NCBI GenBank assembly: GCA_022606425.2
Contig: JAHDVF020001223.1
Location: forward strand, 62,001-126,000
Reading direction: 5' to 3'
DNA length: 64,000 nt
Source of the DNA: Lepidostoma basale
Taxonomy: Eukaryota; Arthropoda; Insecta; Trichoptera; Lepidostomatidae
Below the pieces are notes generated by a model. The model was not told the DNA's origin, did not search any database, and worked only from the letters and a program-made list of their open reading frames with translations. Below are positions 1 to 11,462 of the stretch, one piece after another; position 1 is the first letter of the stretch; every line of letters begins with the position of its first letter. A program made the position numbers and the translations under genes.

Positions 1-224
1 ATATTATCAGTTTCTTTACTAAATCAATAGCTTTAGTGTTATAAATCACATTCAACCCAAAACTTTCATTCTAAAAGTCATTTTCAAAATTTAACCCATT
101 GATCTCGTAATGATGCCCTGGTAATCTGCATAAGTTAACTAACACATGTTATTTACCATATATGTACGTATGTTCCTAGGTTCTTGTATTTAATTTGAAA
201 TAATTTTAGTAAGTTTATACCGTT

Positions 225-650
225 CTCGATATAACCTACAAATATTATTCAAAACATGCCGAAAAAAATAAAAGTGGAAAAAAATGTGTTTTAATTCATA
301 AAAAATCATCATTATGGAATTCCACAGTGTTAACACTTTAAGTGTATCTGAAGTCTCTTCAAGTAACTATTTTTTTATTAAAGCACTTATTTTTTCACTT
401 TTGAGTTATCTCGACATGTTTCGAAGGCTTCACAACTTCATCATCTTCAAACGATTTAAACTAACCTAAATTATTACAAATTTTATTTTGTAATAATTTT
501 GGTTAATTTATATCGTGCTCTCGGTGATTAAAGTGTAAAGCCTTCGAAACGTGTCGAGAAAAATAATGTCAAAAGCGGAAAAAACAATGTTTTAATTCAT
601 AAAAAAAATCGTCATTATGTAATTCCACAGTGTTGACGCCTTAAGTTTAT
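225..650. repeat. Family A hammerhead repeat cluster, tandem and inverted copies
   Basis: Three decayed copies lie together. One is truncated (225-345, plus), one is reversed (346-460, with cgacatgtttcgaaggctt) and one is forward (480-650, with gccttcgaaacgtgtcgaga). The tail GGAATTCCACAGTGTTAAC occurs at 317-335 and, slightly changed, at about 620. CUGAUGA is lost in both hammerhead-like copies; GAAA and helix II survive. Confidence 0.6.
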
Positions 651-1018
651 CTAAATTTATTATTTTATGTGTTGTGCTTAGAAAATGTATTGCTTTGTGT
701 TTGTTCGTAGATAAAATAAATATGTATGAAGTAAATTCAAAATTAATTTGAAAACCTTAGTCATAATGGTATGACTATTTTATTTAAAATTCATAAGATT
801 TGTCCGTGTTTGAATTTGCTTCATACATTTTAGTATATATGAATGCACTGGTGTTATGAATCCTAAATCTTTTAAATTTTATTTTAACTTTTAAAGTATA
901 GTTATAACATGTTACGGTTCAATCTTTCTGACTACACTATCGAGGAGATGGTGTGAAAGTTAGTTAAGTATAGTTATTAAGTTATAATATATTATAGTAA
1001 TATTATAAAACACAGTAT

Positions 1019-1400
1019 AAGTTAGACGAATGTGAATATAAAAATTAAATGCAGTGCGAATGAAATTGTTTTGATGAAAATAAGGAAAGGTTCATTAAGA
1101 TGATTAGGCACATAGAATGAATGAATTAAGATTAAATGGTTAAGAAAAGACATGTTAACGATTGAATTCGAATAAGAAATAGAGTTACACTTATAAAAAC
1201 GTGGCATGATTAAATCAATCAATTTTCAAATGTCGGCAACGTAAGAAGTCGAATAAATCGACGTGCATGCATGACACAATGCATGAATATTGAGGAAGCG
1301 AAATAAGTATGCCAGAAAAAAACTGTGTGGCGGTGCATTATTAATGACTACTCCTTCAGGGAGACGGCGTGATGGTTTGTTAGTTCGTTAATTAATTAAA
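1019..1400 (+). pseudogene. LINE-1 family 3' fragment
   Basis: Decayed C-terminal end of a non-LTR reverse transcriptase. The words gacgtgcatgcatgacacaa and gagacggcgtgatggtt match the better copies at 22640 and 57850. A GTTA/GTTC-type tail follows. Frames are broken. Confidence 0.65.
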
Positions 1401-1724
1401 TATAGTTTCACCAAATTAATTAGTAAACCACGATTAAGATAAAAACAAACCATGTTGTATTATCATCTCGTTAATTTTACGACGAAATAAAAAAGAATTG
1501 AATCTAGGATACAGACACGTCGATTAATTCAATTTACTCCAACACTGAACACTGAAATCAAAATAAGCCAACATTGTTCGCTAAAGAAATATTTTTACAC
1601 CATTTATTTTCGTAAAATATCCACTACGGTTATACTTATGTATATATAATATCACGAATAAATTATAGAACTGCAAGTAAAGGAAAGGAAAAATAACTCG
1701 AAATAAATAGATTTTCTGTCTATT

Positions 1725-1998
1725 GTTTCTTGAACAATTACGTAAAAATCCATGTTAAATAATTAATACGAATAAAAACGTCAGTTTTCTAGAAGTTTTA
1801 TTATATTTTAAGGGAATGACATGTTTCGCCCTTCTAAGGCATTATCAAATGTATTTGTGTTGATAATGATAATGCCTTAGAAGCCAAGATTGCCAGATTG
1901 CCAACATTTGATAATGTCTTAGAAGGGGGAAACATGTCACTTCAATAAAATATAATAAAACTTCTAGAAAACTAACGTTTTCATTCGTATTAGATGTC
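1725..1998. repeat. R1 palindromic repeat with hammerhead-like centre
   Basis: Inverted arms (aacgtcagttttctagaag on the left, cttctagaaaactaacgtt on the right) enclose two facing motifs with GAAACATGTC. In this family the core reads UUGAUAA instead of CUGAUGA, while helix II (GCCUU with AAGGGC) is kept. The flanking tail ttgttcaag next to acaatag is shared with all R1 copies. Confidence 0.65.
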
Positions 1999-2229
1999 AA
2001 TTGTCTAACAAAATATTGTACGAATGTTTAATTTACATATTACAAGAGTAGAATAAAATATTATAACCCGTTCTCAATACATGCTTTAAACCTTAATCTT
2101 GTAACATAATATCTGATTTGATTTGATTCGATTTGATTATAAACAAAAAAAAATCTATGAAAACGTACAGAAAAAAGTACACGCGATAGAAATGAATTTA
2201 GATTGAAAATGAAAAACATTCTTACTTCT

Positions 2230-2530
2230 GATAGCCGTAACTCTTGAAGAGTTTGTCTTCTTGAAGATACCATTCTGAGCTCCTCAATCCTGCGCCTTTT
2301 GCTCCCAGCAGTCCGTTTCGGACAACCTAGCTAGGTCGGCCAGAATATTATCCATTAGGCGGTGTCTCCCTGGTCTCTCAAGTTCGGCATACGTGCCCAA
2401 TCCATGCTTAGCGACCAGCTCTCACGGTGCTCGTTATAAGGGTGTCATTTTGCGGAGCTCTTGGTTGCTCATGTGCCTCCAAGATCCTGCTGAAATACCA
2501 GGTCTAGGTCCCAGGATCATTCTGAAATCG
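2230..2530 (-). pseudogene. LINE-6 family 3' fragment
   Basis: gcgccttttgctcccagcag and tcggcatacgtgcccaatcc on the plus strand match 23935-24210. The coding frame is broken. Confidence 0.7.
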
Positions 2531-2779
2531 AGAAAGAATACAAATAATATTTGGATTAATAAATTCAATTCAAGAGTCGACAAAATAGATACTTTATGAA
2601 TTTATAGTAGACTCACTAAGGATAGGAGAGATAATTTTTACTAGAATAAATAATTTATCAAAAAAAGTAAAATAGAATGATGTTAATGGAAACAAAAAAT
2701 CTAGGAAGATCGAGAAAAATAACAAAGAAAGTTTTAAAAAAAATATGATAGAAGTTCATTGTAAATAATGATAAAAAAT

Positions 2780-2855
2780 ATTTAGTTAAAATCCACTGAT
2801 GTTTGTGACTTCAACCGGTTTCGGCAGCTCGCTGCCATCTTCTGGTCAGACCAGC
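2780..2855 (-). repeat. Family B hammerhead-like repeat
   Basis: The minus strand reads CAGAAGA, GGCAGC/GCUGCC, GAAA, CCGG, UU and then GAAGUCA, followed by the AT-rich tail AGTGGATTTTAACTAAATA. U4 of the core is changed to A. GUCA downstream can pair with UGAC upstream, at an offset of three bases. Confidence 0.6.
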
Positions 2856-3037
2856 TATATAAATTTTAAAAAGATTTAAAAAAATATATATTTTCAGTAT
2901 TTAAAATGCAGTTTTGAATGACATAAAATCTCTTCTATGTTCGCCATACTTTGTGTTGTAGATGTTATATGTCTGTCTTTTTCTTTTTCATATACATTGT
3001 ATATACAACACTGACTTTATTATTTTTTTTAATTACA

Positions 3038-3078
3038 TATCAGACATGTTTCGGACAACCGGTCCTTCTTCAGTGATA
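3038..3078 (-). ncRNA. Hammerhead ribozyme motif, family F, complete core
   Basis: On the minus strand, in order: UAUCA, CUGAAGA, one extra A, helix II GGAC/GUCC with a 5-nt loop, GAAA, helix III CAUG, UC, then UGAUA. Every core base of the hammerhead is present. Helix I pairs perfectly over 5 bp (UAUCA with UGAUA). Predicted cleavage is after the C at position 3043. Helix III is only one or two base pairs, as in type I hammerheads of animal repeats, which usually act as dimers. A deletion derivative of the same family lies at 44636-44667. Confidence 0.75.
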
Positions 3079-3370
3079 CATTTTATAAAGATACATATTA
3101 AAAATATTTTAAAATTGCTTACAAATATGATCTTTGAGCTTACTTCTGTGGGGGGAAGTCATTGAGATTAATTAAGAAAAAATTCTCACTCTAAGCCTAT
3201 ATTTTAGAAACATTTTTTTGCAACTCAATAACAACCATAATGCATTAAAAGTATTATTCGATAGTAGATGTTAATAATCTATATTTATAAATAATCGTGA
3301 AGTGTTGGTTAGATCATATAGCAAAATAAAACATTTCCGAGAAAATAAAACTCAATCACGTATTCAAGAG

Positions 3371-4004
3371 AATGATTGTTGAATTTTCTTTCTTTTTAAT
3401 TCTGTGCCAATAAAACGCACGGAAAATAACAAACACCACTTTTTTCTTTTCTTTTCAAGCTTAGTGTGAGAATGACACATATAATGTTTGTGTAATACAT
3501 TATCTACAAGATTTTATAGTGCATTGAAATAGATAATTATTTAACGTTATTTAAAAAAATGTTATTCTTCTTGTTGTTTCTCTCCTATCGGATATTGGAC
3601 AACATCATGACTATTTCTACCCTTGATACAGCAGCTATAAACAGGGATTTTGTGCTGCAACTGAACAATTCTTGAAGGTCTTATTTTCTCTACACTTCGT
3701 TTTCCATTTACACACTTTATAATATATATTTTATACTTAGGAAATTGAAAAACATTGTTTAATCCACAATTTAATAAAAAAATATTTTAAAAAACACGTC
3801 TCGTTTCGGAGGATACCTCCATCTTCAGGTGTAAAAATATAATAAAAACTAAACAAAGAAAGACTTTAAAATGATACATAAATACGCATTTAAAATGATT
3901 GTTGAATTTTCGTTCTTCTCAATTCTGTGCCAATAAAATGTACGGAAAATAACAAACACAATTTTTTTCTTTTCTTTTCAAGCTTAGTGTGAGAATGACA
4001 CATT
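3371..4004. repeat. 110-bp direct duplication (3371-3480 and 3895-4004)
   Basis: The two segments agree over most of their length, for example cttttcaagcttagtgtgag in both, with a few substitutions. They are 524 bp apart in the same orientation. The second copy lies inside the loop of the family E inverted pair. Non-coding. Confidence 0.7.
3794..3832 (-). ncRNA. Hammerhead-like motif, family E, cleavage-site mutant
   Basis: The minus strand has ACAC, CUGAAGA, GGAGG/CCUCC and GAAA, and helix I pairs ACAC with GUGU. The NUH site reads GAC instead of GUC, so the U that should pair with the last A of GAAA is lost. Predicted inactive. Inverted partner of 4424-4462. Confidence 0.55.
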
Positions 4005-4423
4005 TTCACAAGTTCAAAATCTCTTGTACAAGTTTGTGTAATACTTTGCAATTATGAAAACATAATTAATAATTAGATTCCTCCTTTAACTCCTTTCTCC
4101 TTAAATACTTTGTCTACATTTAATCTCCCAAGCTCCCATTTGCAATCAAATGCAAATTAATCATTTATTTATATCTATATAAATTATGCCTTTTCAAATG
4201 TATGTTTTTTCTAAACTGCATTTTTTATTATATAAATATTTTTATATTATCATCATGTATTATTATTATTTAATATTATTTATTATTTCTTACTGTAAAA
4301 AAATAATTATTAGTACCTACTTATAACAAATAGCACAGGTTCATTTTTAAATTTGAATTATTGTATCAAATTTCAAATGCGTTATTTATAAGTCTTTCTT
4401 TGTTTAGTTTTTATTATATTTTT

Positions 4424-4462
4424 ACACCTGAAGATGGAGGTATCCTCCGAAACATGTCGTTT
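4424..4462 (+). ncRNA. Hammerhead ribozyme motif, family E
   Basis: Order: ACAC, CUGAAGA, extra U, helix II GGAGG/CCUCC with a UAU loop, GAAA, CAUG, UC, GUUU. The core is intact. Helix I is weakened, because ACAC faces GUUU rather than GUGU. It is the right arm of a large inverted pair with 3794-3832. Confidence 0.65.
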
Positions 4463-4520
4463 TTTTTTAATATTTTTTATTAAATAGTGGATTAAACAAA
4501 GATTTTCAATTTCCTAAGTA

Positions 4521-6048
4521 TAATACTATGGAATTCCACAGTGTTAATGCCTTAGGTTCAATAAAAATTTAAATAAGTAATTATTTTAGGTTATTTCAAA
4601 AAACTGTAATATAATAATACTTACGTTAATAATATGCATTGTGTCTTCGTCTTCTGCATGGTTTAGACATTGTGCTCTGTTATTCTCTGCATCAAGTTCC
4701 TTTTTAACCATACTGCCAACTGTTCTTCTATCTTTTTGGGATCTGCTTCTTTGAGGTAAACCATTCCTTGCTGCTTTTACGGCATTCGATTTTTCTAATC
4801 TTGTCACATGTTCATTCTAGATCCAAATAGCTCTCTGATGTCCGTGTTTCGTATTATTGATGCAACAAGATGGCGTCCATAGCTGTCATTTGAAATATTT
4901 CACAATATTTTTTTGCATTATGGCCATTATTTGAGTTCTTTTAGAACTGTGTAATGGTTTTTGAAAATATAATTTTAATCGCTATATAATCCACATTAAA
5001 ATTTTTCATGTTTTTACAAAATTAAAAAAGATGGCAAATGAAGGATAAAAGTAAGATAAATGCCGTGAAAATTATAATACGAGTAGATAATTGCTTCCGC
5101 TATTGATTATATTATATTATGTATAAATGTCGTGTCTTTTATGTCAAAAATAAAATGAAGAAAATGAACCATGAATATTTTACGAGTGAATAATTAAGCT
5201 TTCGTAGGTTTATCATTTTGATAAATTCCATTAAAACAAATATTAGAGGATTTTCTCGTTTTTCAAATGCTTACAATTATATTTTTTCATCGTTAATTTT
5301 CTCTGATCGTTAAATTTTTCCTTGGTGAGTGATTGAAGAGCACTGTACTATATTTAAACTGTTAAAAAGTAGCGACATCCGGTCAGGAAACATTTTTTTT
5401 TTAACTTTAAAACAAATTATTTTTCTGGTAATTCAATGTTTTTACTGAAATCTCGTTGGGACGATCCAACTTGAAATAAATAATGTAAAAATTTAACGTT
5501 TTTTTAATGACTGCCAAAGTTTATAACTGTTCGACTGCTGATATAATCATAAATATCTTATTCTTCCTACCTTCGTTTCCTCTCTCCCGAAGGTCGTGAT
5601 CCATTGACCTGCCCGTAGCTAAGACAAAACGAATATCATCCTCTCTGTTTTCCACTGACTTCACTGCTGATTAAAATCTCCTTCAATCATCTCCTTAATC
5701 AGGTCACACCGCCACTCAGGAGATCTGCCTTTATTTCTTTTACCCTGAACACTTATTGTGACAATACTTTCTTTCCTGTGACAATAATGTTCTTGTGGCA
5801 ATAATGTTCTTCTAGAAGGTGCACTTGTCGTCAGTTGGACGATCCGGACATTTTGTTTATTTAATTTATATTCCACGTATCCACCGTTTTTTTAATTAAC
5901 TGTAATTAGGCACTTACAACAATCCAACAACAGCAAAAACTTTAAAATATTATTGAACAATTTATTAAAATTGTCATTGAAACAAATGAAAAAAATATTT
6001 TTACACCTGTCAAAATTCTTTTTATAAAAGAAAAAAATTATATACCTA
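4521..6048. other. Mostly featureless AT-rich stretch
   Basis: A family A tail scrap (ctatggaattccacagtgtt, 4525-4545) and the LINE-like scrap at 5640-5880 are the only items noticed. Confidence 0.5.
5640..5880 (-). pseudogene. Possible non-LTR RT C-terminal scrap
   Basis: A 71-codon reverse-strand frame contains GKRNKGRSPEWRCDLIKEMI, like the GR(S/P)xxRWxDD segment of LINE tails. No other supporting sequence. Confidence 0.35.
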
Positions 6049-6383
6049 CAGTAGACGCTCTCTTACCCGGCCTTGACCGGACCGACCCAGGGCCGGATAA
6101 CGAAAAAGCCAGTTAAAGAGAAGGTAGTGAAAAACTCATTTAAAAAAAACACTTTCGTAAGGAAGAAAAAAAACAATTTTTTATCAAAACACTAAGAAAA
6201 CAAAACTTTTATTCGGTATTAGAAACTCACATATTAAAAATTAATATTTCCCAATCTGTAAAAAAATATGTACAGGAAAAAGCCACACATCACTACAATT
6301 TGTTTTTAAAAAAATAGGCCTAAAAGAGGCCGGTTAAAGCGGTGGGATGGTTAAAGCGGCGCCGGTTAAGAGAGCGTCTACTG
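6049..6383. mobile_element. Pogo-like MITE with TA target duplication
   Basis: A 335-bp element has terminal inverted repeats: CAGTAGACGCTCTCTTACCC on the left and CCGGTTAAGAGAGCGTCTACTG on the right (read in two overlapping parts, 6362-6383). It is flanked by TA at 6047-6048 and 6384-6385. Subterminal GGCCGG motifs repeat near both ends. No coding capacity is seen. Ends and target site place it with pogo/Tigger non-autonomous elements. Confidence 0.85.
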
Positions 6384-6539
6384 TACTCATAATTTTAACA
6401 TCAAAACAATTAAAAACGTAATTCGTGACACAACTAACTGTTATAAAGTGCGGTAAAATTCACTTAAATATCTCCAAATTTACGAGGGCACCACATGAAC
6501 CAAACCAAATTTTCAAAATCACAAACGATTTCTATTAGT

Positions 6540-6675
6540 GGCGATGAGGTTTGCAACCCATCACACCGCGTCTCTCGCAGGGGCGAAAAGAGAAGGATGG
6601 AGTGCCGCATCGGTTTAAGTGTGGCAGTCCATTCTTTTTGCCTACCCTTTCGGGTAGACGGCGTGATGGTAATTT
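6540..6675 (+). repeat. Chimeric LINE-1 3' end (copy 1)
   Basis: ggcgatgaggtttgcaaccc, cacaccgcgtctctcgcagg and gtagacggcgtgatgg lie in series, as if two LINE 3' ends were joined. The reverse equivalent is at 39447-39585. Confidence 0.6.
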
Positions 6676-6799
6676 TAAGTTAGCTAAGGACAGAGACATT
6701 CATCCTTTTTGCAGTCCACGGGATCCTCAGTATGCGATGCCAACAACACATTTCAAAGGTGTCAATCCTGGCGATGTCAAGGGATTTCATTGTTCAAGT

Positions 6800-7130
6800 T
6801 CTTCTTCTCCGGTGTCAATCTAATGATTGGTCTGCAGCAAGGCGACGCATCTCCTCTTCCACTCCGCTCGGTCCTCGGCAACTCTCTTCAACTCCGCCTA
6901 AGAGGTGCAGCCCATATCTAGGCAAATCTGGTCTAGGTACTCCTGGCGAGGTCGTCCTCTGCCAATCGATCCCTCGACCATTCCCTCCAACACATCATGC
7001 AGGAAACATTCGTGTCGCAACACATGACTAATCCATCTTGCGCGCCTCTCCGCTATGGTGTTCAACATGTGCCTACTCTCTTCAACTCTGCTGAAAACCT
7101 CTTCACTTGTAATGTGGTCCCTTTATGTTA
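6800..7130 (-). pseudogene. LINE-3 family 3' fragment
   Basis: The reverse strand carries FSRVEESRHMLNTIAERRAR, MDGRGIDWQRTTSPGVPRPD-like and EWKRRCVALLQTNH pieces. The start at 7130 matches the HITSEEVF segment. Confidence 0.65.
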
Positions 7131-7559
7131 AAAGTCCAAGGTCTAAGTTAAAACAGTGTAAAGAAATATTAGGAACATGGGGGTGTGTATATTTTTAATT
7201 TTGGTGGAAACGGAAAACATAAACATTCATAGTTTTTACTGAAATAAGAAAAGTCGGATTTAGAATTTTGGGTTAATGTGGTCACATAAACGTGACACTA
7301 ATTCAAATTAATATGTCCGCCATTTCATTTCGAAATGTTACTTAATTGAATCAAAGGAAATCTCAACTCGTATTCCACATTATGTCATATTATTATCGCA
7401 CGTGTTATCATAAATAAAACAAATGAAAATTAAAGGGTTTTTGATTCTTGCTTAAATTTAGAACACTTCTTTCTGGATTTTTTTTTACTGTAATCTTTGA
7501 AATCATATACATTATGAAATAGTCTATTTTGGCTGAAATACTTTGATACTTCAGCATTC

Positions 7560-7745
7560 TTCTTCTCAGTCGTATTCCTCATGATTGTGGGTCGTGTCTA
7601 TCTTTTAAACCATTAACCATGGCACGCCCTGCGCTTCTGTCACCCGTCAGTCTACAGGCTGCAGCTAATGATAGACCAGTCAGCTCCCTGATTTAATCGA
7701 ACCAGCTGCTCGGTTGTCATCCTTGTGGTCGCCTTCCCTCCGTTT
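7560..7745 (-). pseudogene. LINE-7 family fragment
   Basis: cctcatgattgtgggtcgtg and catggcacgccctgcgcttc recur at 36325-36560. No open frame remains. Confidence 0.55.
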
Positions 7746-7796
7746 TGCCATAATACCTTCAAAATTATTACCTGTTAAGTTTACAACACTGTTATA

Positions 7797-7985
7797 ATAT
7801 AATCAAATGATTTAACTGAAATCTCTTGATGGAAATTCATTTTAAATAATAATTAAATGAAACTTTATTTTTATAACTACTTTCACATTTGTCTTTATTT
7901 CGACAGAGACCGGTTTCGCCAGGCTCGCTGGCATCGACAGACTGGACCAGTCTTGTTTTTTTTTATAACAACTTCCAAGTAGTTA
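7797..7985 (-). repeat. Family C hammerhead-like repeat
   Basis: The minus strand carries CUGUCGA, GCCAG/CUGGC, GAAA, CCGG and GUC (7903-7945), then a tail with AAATGAATTTCCATCAAGAG (7825-7846 region, reversed). The A6 position of the core is U. Relatives are at 12297-12655 and around 23829-24240. Confidence 0.6.
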
Positions 7986-8049
7986 TAAAAAAAACACTGT
8001 TATAATATCATATTTTTTAATGATCAAACGTATTTGCCATTCATCAAAT

Positions 8050-8350
8050 TATTCTATTCAGAGACGAAGATGCAAATTGGAAACTGAATATGGTTGATCA
8101 AGGTGTTTTCAGGACTTATGACCTGTCATTGGTTGGGTTAAGCGCACGCTTTATGTAATTACAACATTCCCCATTCCAACTTTCTTATGACCATGTCTGA
8201 CAAATTTTTTGGAAGTTGTATATATGTTTGTCAGTTTCCAATTTGCATCTTCGTCTCTATTGAGATACAATTAAATCATGAATTGATAACCCGCAATGGG
8301 TAAGATCCAATATTCGTTTACAAGTATAAGTATACATTCAAAAAATATTA
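8050..8350 (+). repeat. Repeat X (copy 1), partly palindromic
   Basis: The words gagacgaagatgcaaattgg (8061-8080) and its complement ccaatttgcatcttcgtctc (about 8238-8257) bracket ggttgggttaagcgcacgct. The tail aacccgcaatgggtaagatc follows. Related copies are at 23395-23660 (reversed tail) and 24625-24825. No coding signal; class unknown. Confidence 0.65.
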
Positions 8351-8499
8351 TTTTCAAATCATTTTTAATTAATACGAATCAGAACCTCTGGTCTAGAAGT
8401 TTTCTTTTATTCAAAATACATATTTCTTATTGTTATTAATTATCTATAGATTTAAGAAGCCTTGCAAAGGCATAATCAAAGCATTATTTTGTTGAGCAG

Positions 8500-8675
8500 C
8501 TCTTTAGAACATTACAACATGAGCCAAATCGAATCACTATTATATTGATTTTTATAACATGTGATAGGTAGCTGATCATGAGAATCATACTGTCGTCACC
8601 GGGAATCGAACCTGCGACCTTCAATGTAGCAGTCATAACTCTTGCCACTCTGTTACAAAGGTCGGCAATGTTTGA
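8500..8675 (-). repeat. SINE-A copy, diverged
   Basis: The plus strand shows accgggaatcgaacctgcga (B box reversed) and gtgataggtagctgatcatg, matching the other SINE-A bodies. The A box is recognisable at about 8640-8660. Confidence 0.7.
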
Positions 8676-9209
8676 TAATACAATTGTTTACATTTGTTTC
8701 ATTCGTATTTAATGATTTGATCTTCATTAGTTAACAAATGACTTCTAAGTAATTGAATACGCGATTTGAGAAACTGCTCGAGCAAGGATATATTCAAAAC
8801 AAATCGTTATTTCTTAATGAGTTTTTTTGAACAGCGTTAAATAAGCTAGTCATAAAATGAAGGTAATAAACTCATACAAAATTATTATCAAAATCTGAAC
8901 AATGGGTTGTAAAATAATAATTGTTTCCTGCCTTATAAAACTACCCCTAGTGCTATTGTAAGAAAAGTGTAAACACAGAAATTTACATTTTTCCTTCAAG
9001 TTTGAATGATTCAATTTGAATTGGAAATTACTTTAATAGTTCGTCTTGTAACACTACTTAAAATGGCATTTTCTTACCTTTTACATATATAATGTCATGG
9101 ATTGAATATGGAAAATCGTATTCTTCTTCTTTCTTGCTATATACCTATGTTCCTTTTCAGCGCCCTTGAGATGATTAATTCATAAAAATGGCGCTCTATA
9201 AATCATCCA

Positions 9210-9210
<1 letters not shown>

Positions 9211-9243
<33 letters not shown>

Positions 9244-9246
9244 ATT
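9211..9246. repeat. (TTA)n microsatellite
   Basis: About twelve TTA units, slightly imperfect at the right end. It abuts a LINE-4 family fragment. Confidence 0.95.
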
Positions 9247-9600
9247 ATGTGATCTGTTCTCCGGAGGGCTGCTCCTTCTGTGAGGTGGATTCCAAGCTGT
9301 TAAACCATATTTTAGAAGGTCTTCCACGAGAACGAGTCCCAAGCGGCTGATTTGGTTGAAATCCATTGTTTTATTGTCTTCTTCTTCCCCTTAGTTTAGG
9401 TTGAATAACCTGTTTGTGACGGTGGGCTGTCCTGGGATGATAATGTCCAGCTATCTCTCCATCTCTTTGGCGGCCTTCCTGGTAATCTCTTGCTGCTTGG
9501 GTTTTCATCTTTAACAATTTTTGCAATTCTTGTATTCTCCATGCGGTCCACGTGGTCTCTCCAAAACCACATTTTGTTTCTTCCCCATCTCATTCCATTT
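9247..9600 (-). pseudogene. LINE-4 family 3' fragment
   Basis: The reverse strand encodes MRWGRNKMWFWRDHVDRMEN and RLPGRPPKRWRDSW, then repeats a 3' segment near 9250-9330 (gatctgttctccggagggct). Two partial copies appear joined. Confidence 0.7.
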
Positions 9601-9809
9601 TATACAAGGAAATATAGACTCTAAATTTGTCCAATCATTAAGGTCTATATTCGCTTGTCCTGCGATAATTATCAATTAATTTATTAATTTTAAAGTTAAT
9701 TAGAGCAACAACAGAAAGATTCGGAGCCGGAGTACAATTTATAAATATTGAACATTTCTTCCCGTTCTGATAACTATTTCAGAGATAACTAAGCACACAA
9801 TAACAGACA

Positions 9810-10060
9810 TTCGCATTTAAAAAGTAAATTTTTTTTGTTCTTTGAATTTTCACGGTAAAAATTCATTGAAAATAACGAATATAAAAATAAATAAATAAAT
9901 AAATTTAAATGTATATTTAGTTTAAATCCACTAATGTTTGGATCTTCGACCGGTTTCGGCAGCTTGCTGTCATCATCAGATCGAGCTACCGAAACCGGTA
10001 GAAGACACAAACATTAGTAGATTTTAACTAAATATACATTTAAAAAAAAACTTTTTTTTT
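9810..10060. repeat. Family B head-to-head repeat
   Basis: Tails with ACTAAATATACATTT-type sequence face outward on both sides of the hammerhead at 9941-9983 and its truncated partner (ctaccgaaaccggtagaag, 9985-10004). The left tail also contains a TAAA run (9886-9903). Confidence 0.6.
9941..9983 (-). ncRNA. Hammerhead ribozyme motif, family B
   Basis: The minus strand has CUGAUGA, extra U, GACAGC/GCUGCC (one mismatch), GAAA, CCGG and UC. It is followed by GAAG and then AUC, which can pair with GAU upstream of the core. Of the family B copies this one has the most canonical core; others read CAGAAGA. A truncated inverted partner follows at 9985-10010. Confidence 0.6.
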
Positions 10061-10394
10061 AATTATCACAATGTTTTTGTTATTTCCTTGTTCGAGTCTA
10101 TCGGTAGAATGTTGCCAGTTAGCTATGACTTTCCGCTACTTCCTAAGTGTGATCCGCCGTCTAAAATGTGAAACTTCGGAAGTCGAGCGTGCCGTGACTT
10201 ATTCAATTTTATGCCTTGGAGTAATTCTTATGGGAACACATTTTGTCCATTATTCAAGTTGCATGACAGCTAGGTACCTACCCGGTAGCTACCCGCATAA
10301 GAGTACCTACTCCGATTCTATGAATCAATAATCATAAAAACCTAGTTACTTATCAAAACCGCAAATTCCAAAACTTTTTCATCCTGCCCTCCCT

Positions 10395-10800
10395 TTTTCT
10401 TATTATTCTACTGTCGTGTCAAGTCCCCCATCATCGGCGATCCCTGCAGCGAAAGAATCTCTGTTCTGCGCTACTTGGAACAGGTTTTCAACTCTGCTCA
10501 TTTCTATCCAATCGCTTATATTTCACAGCCAGAACTACTGGCTTCTGCCAACTCCCCACCATCCCTCTATCTCGCCCATGATTATCAGTCGAAGGAGGTG
10601 GTATTTTTCTCCCCTTAGCATATGACCCAAATATAAGACCTTTCTAACATTCACACTCGAAAACAGCTCTTTATTGGCTCTGGGTCTCTGTAGTACGTTT
10701 GCATTACTGACCCTATCCGTCCACGGTTTACGGAGCATTCTGGGGTATATCCACATCTCATATGTCTTCAACCGGTTCATTAAATTCCCTTTCATTGTCC
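10395..10800 (-). pseudogene. LINE-3-related fragment
   Basis: The reverse strand: RLKTYEMWIYPRMLRKPWTD, RVSNANVLQRPRANKELFSS, LGHMLRGEKYHLLRLIIMGE. The 3' end is the gacttgacacgacag segment. Confidence 0.75.
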
Positions 10801-11019
10801 AAGTTTTATCAAGTCATATAGTATGATATTAATTTATATAATTTATAACTTTATAACAACAATCAGCGTAGACCAAAATGTTCATTTTTTAAGACACGCC
10901 TATGTACTTAATTTCTGATTCATTTTTTATGCTTGACTTATGCATACATTATCAAATCACTCCTTAATTTTATGATGTATAAACTTAATCAGAAATTGAA
11001 GATTTTCTTTTTCTTCTTA

Positions 11020-11462
11020 TTCCTTGTTGTAGACCTATGTGGTCTGTTCTCCAGAGTGTTGCTCCTCCTGTGAGGTAGACTCCCAGCGGTCCTTCCATCT
11101 TTTAGGAGGTCTTCCACGAGGACGAGTCCCCAGCACCAGCCGATTATGTAGTGCAATATAGGGGAGTTTGGTGGTGACCATTCTTAGAACATGACCGTAC
11201 CATTCCCCTTTTCACTGTCTGCTCCATCTAATAATATCCTCAACCTCACATATCTCTTATTCTGATGTTCCTCACGCGATCTCTCAGTGTCTCTCCTGCT
11301 ATCGTCCTCAGTGTCTTCATCTCGGAAGTCCTAAAAACTTGTTTGGTCTTGACTGTGTCTGCCCTTGCTTCGACGCCATTTGTTATTATTAGTATTACGC
11401 ATGCTTTATAGATTCTTATCTTACTCTTAATGACCGTGTCTTTGTTTTTCCTGTTTTTCATG
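11020..11462 (-). pseudogene. LINE-4 family 3' fragment
   Basis: The reverse strand reads KSKIRIYKACVILIITNGVE and TSEMKTLRTIAGETLRDRVR, then GRPPKRWKDRWEST-like pieces and the 3' end near ggtctgttctccagagtgtt. Confidence 0.8.

Larger units (their letters stand above)
3740..4520. repeat. Family E inverted-repeat element
   Basis: The arms 3740-3870 and 4390-4520 are inverted copies (acacctgaagatggaggta in the right arm). Each contains a hammerhead motif, and about 500 bp of AT-rich sequence lies between them. The tail ggattaaacaaagattttca flanks the right arm. Confidence 0.65.

Noticed and set aside
4586..4807. 73-codon basic frame on the minus strand
   Set aside because: No homology recognised, and it ends in low-complexity hydrophobic sequence; left unannotated.
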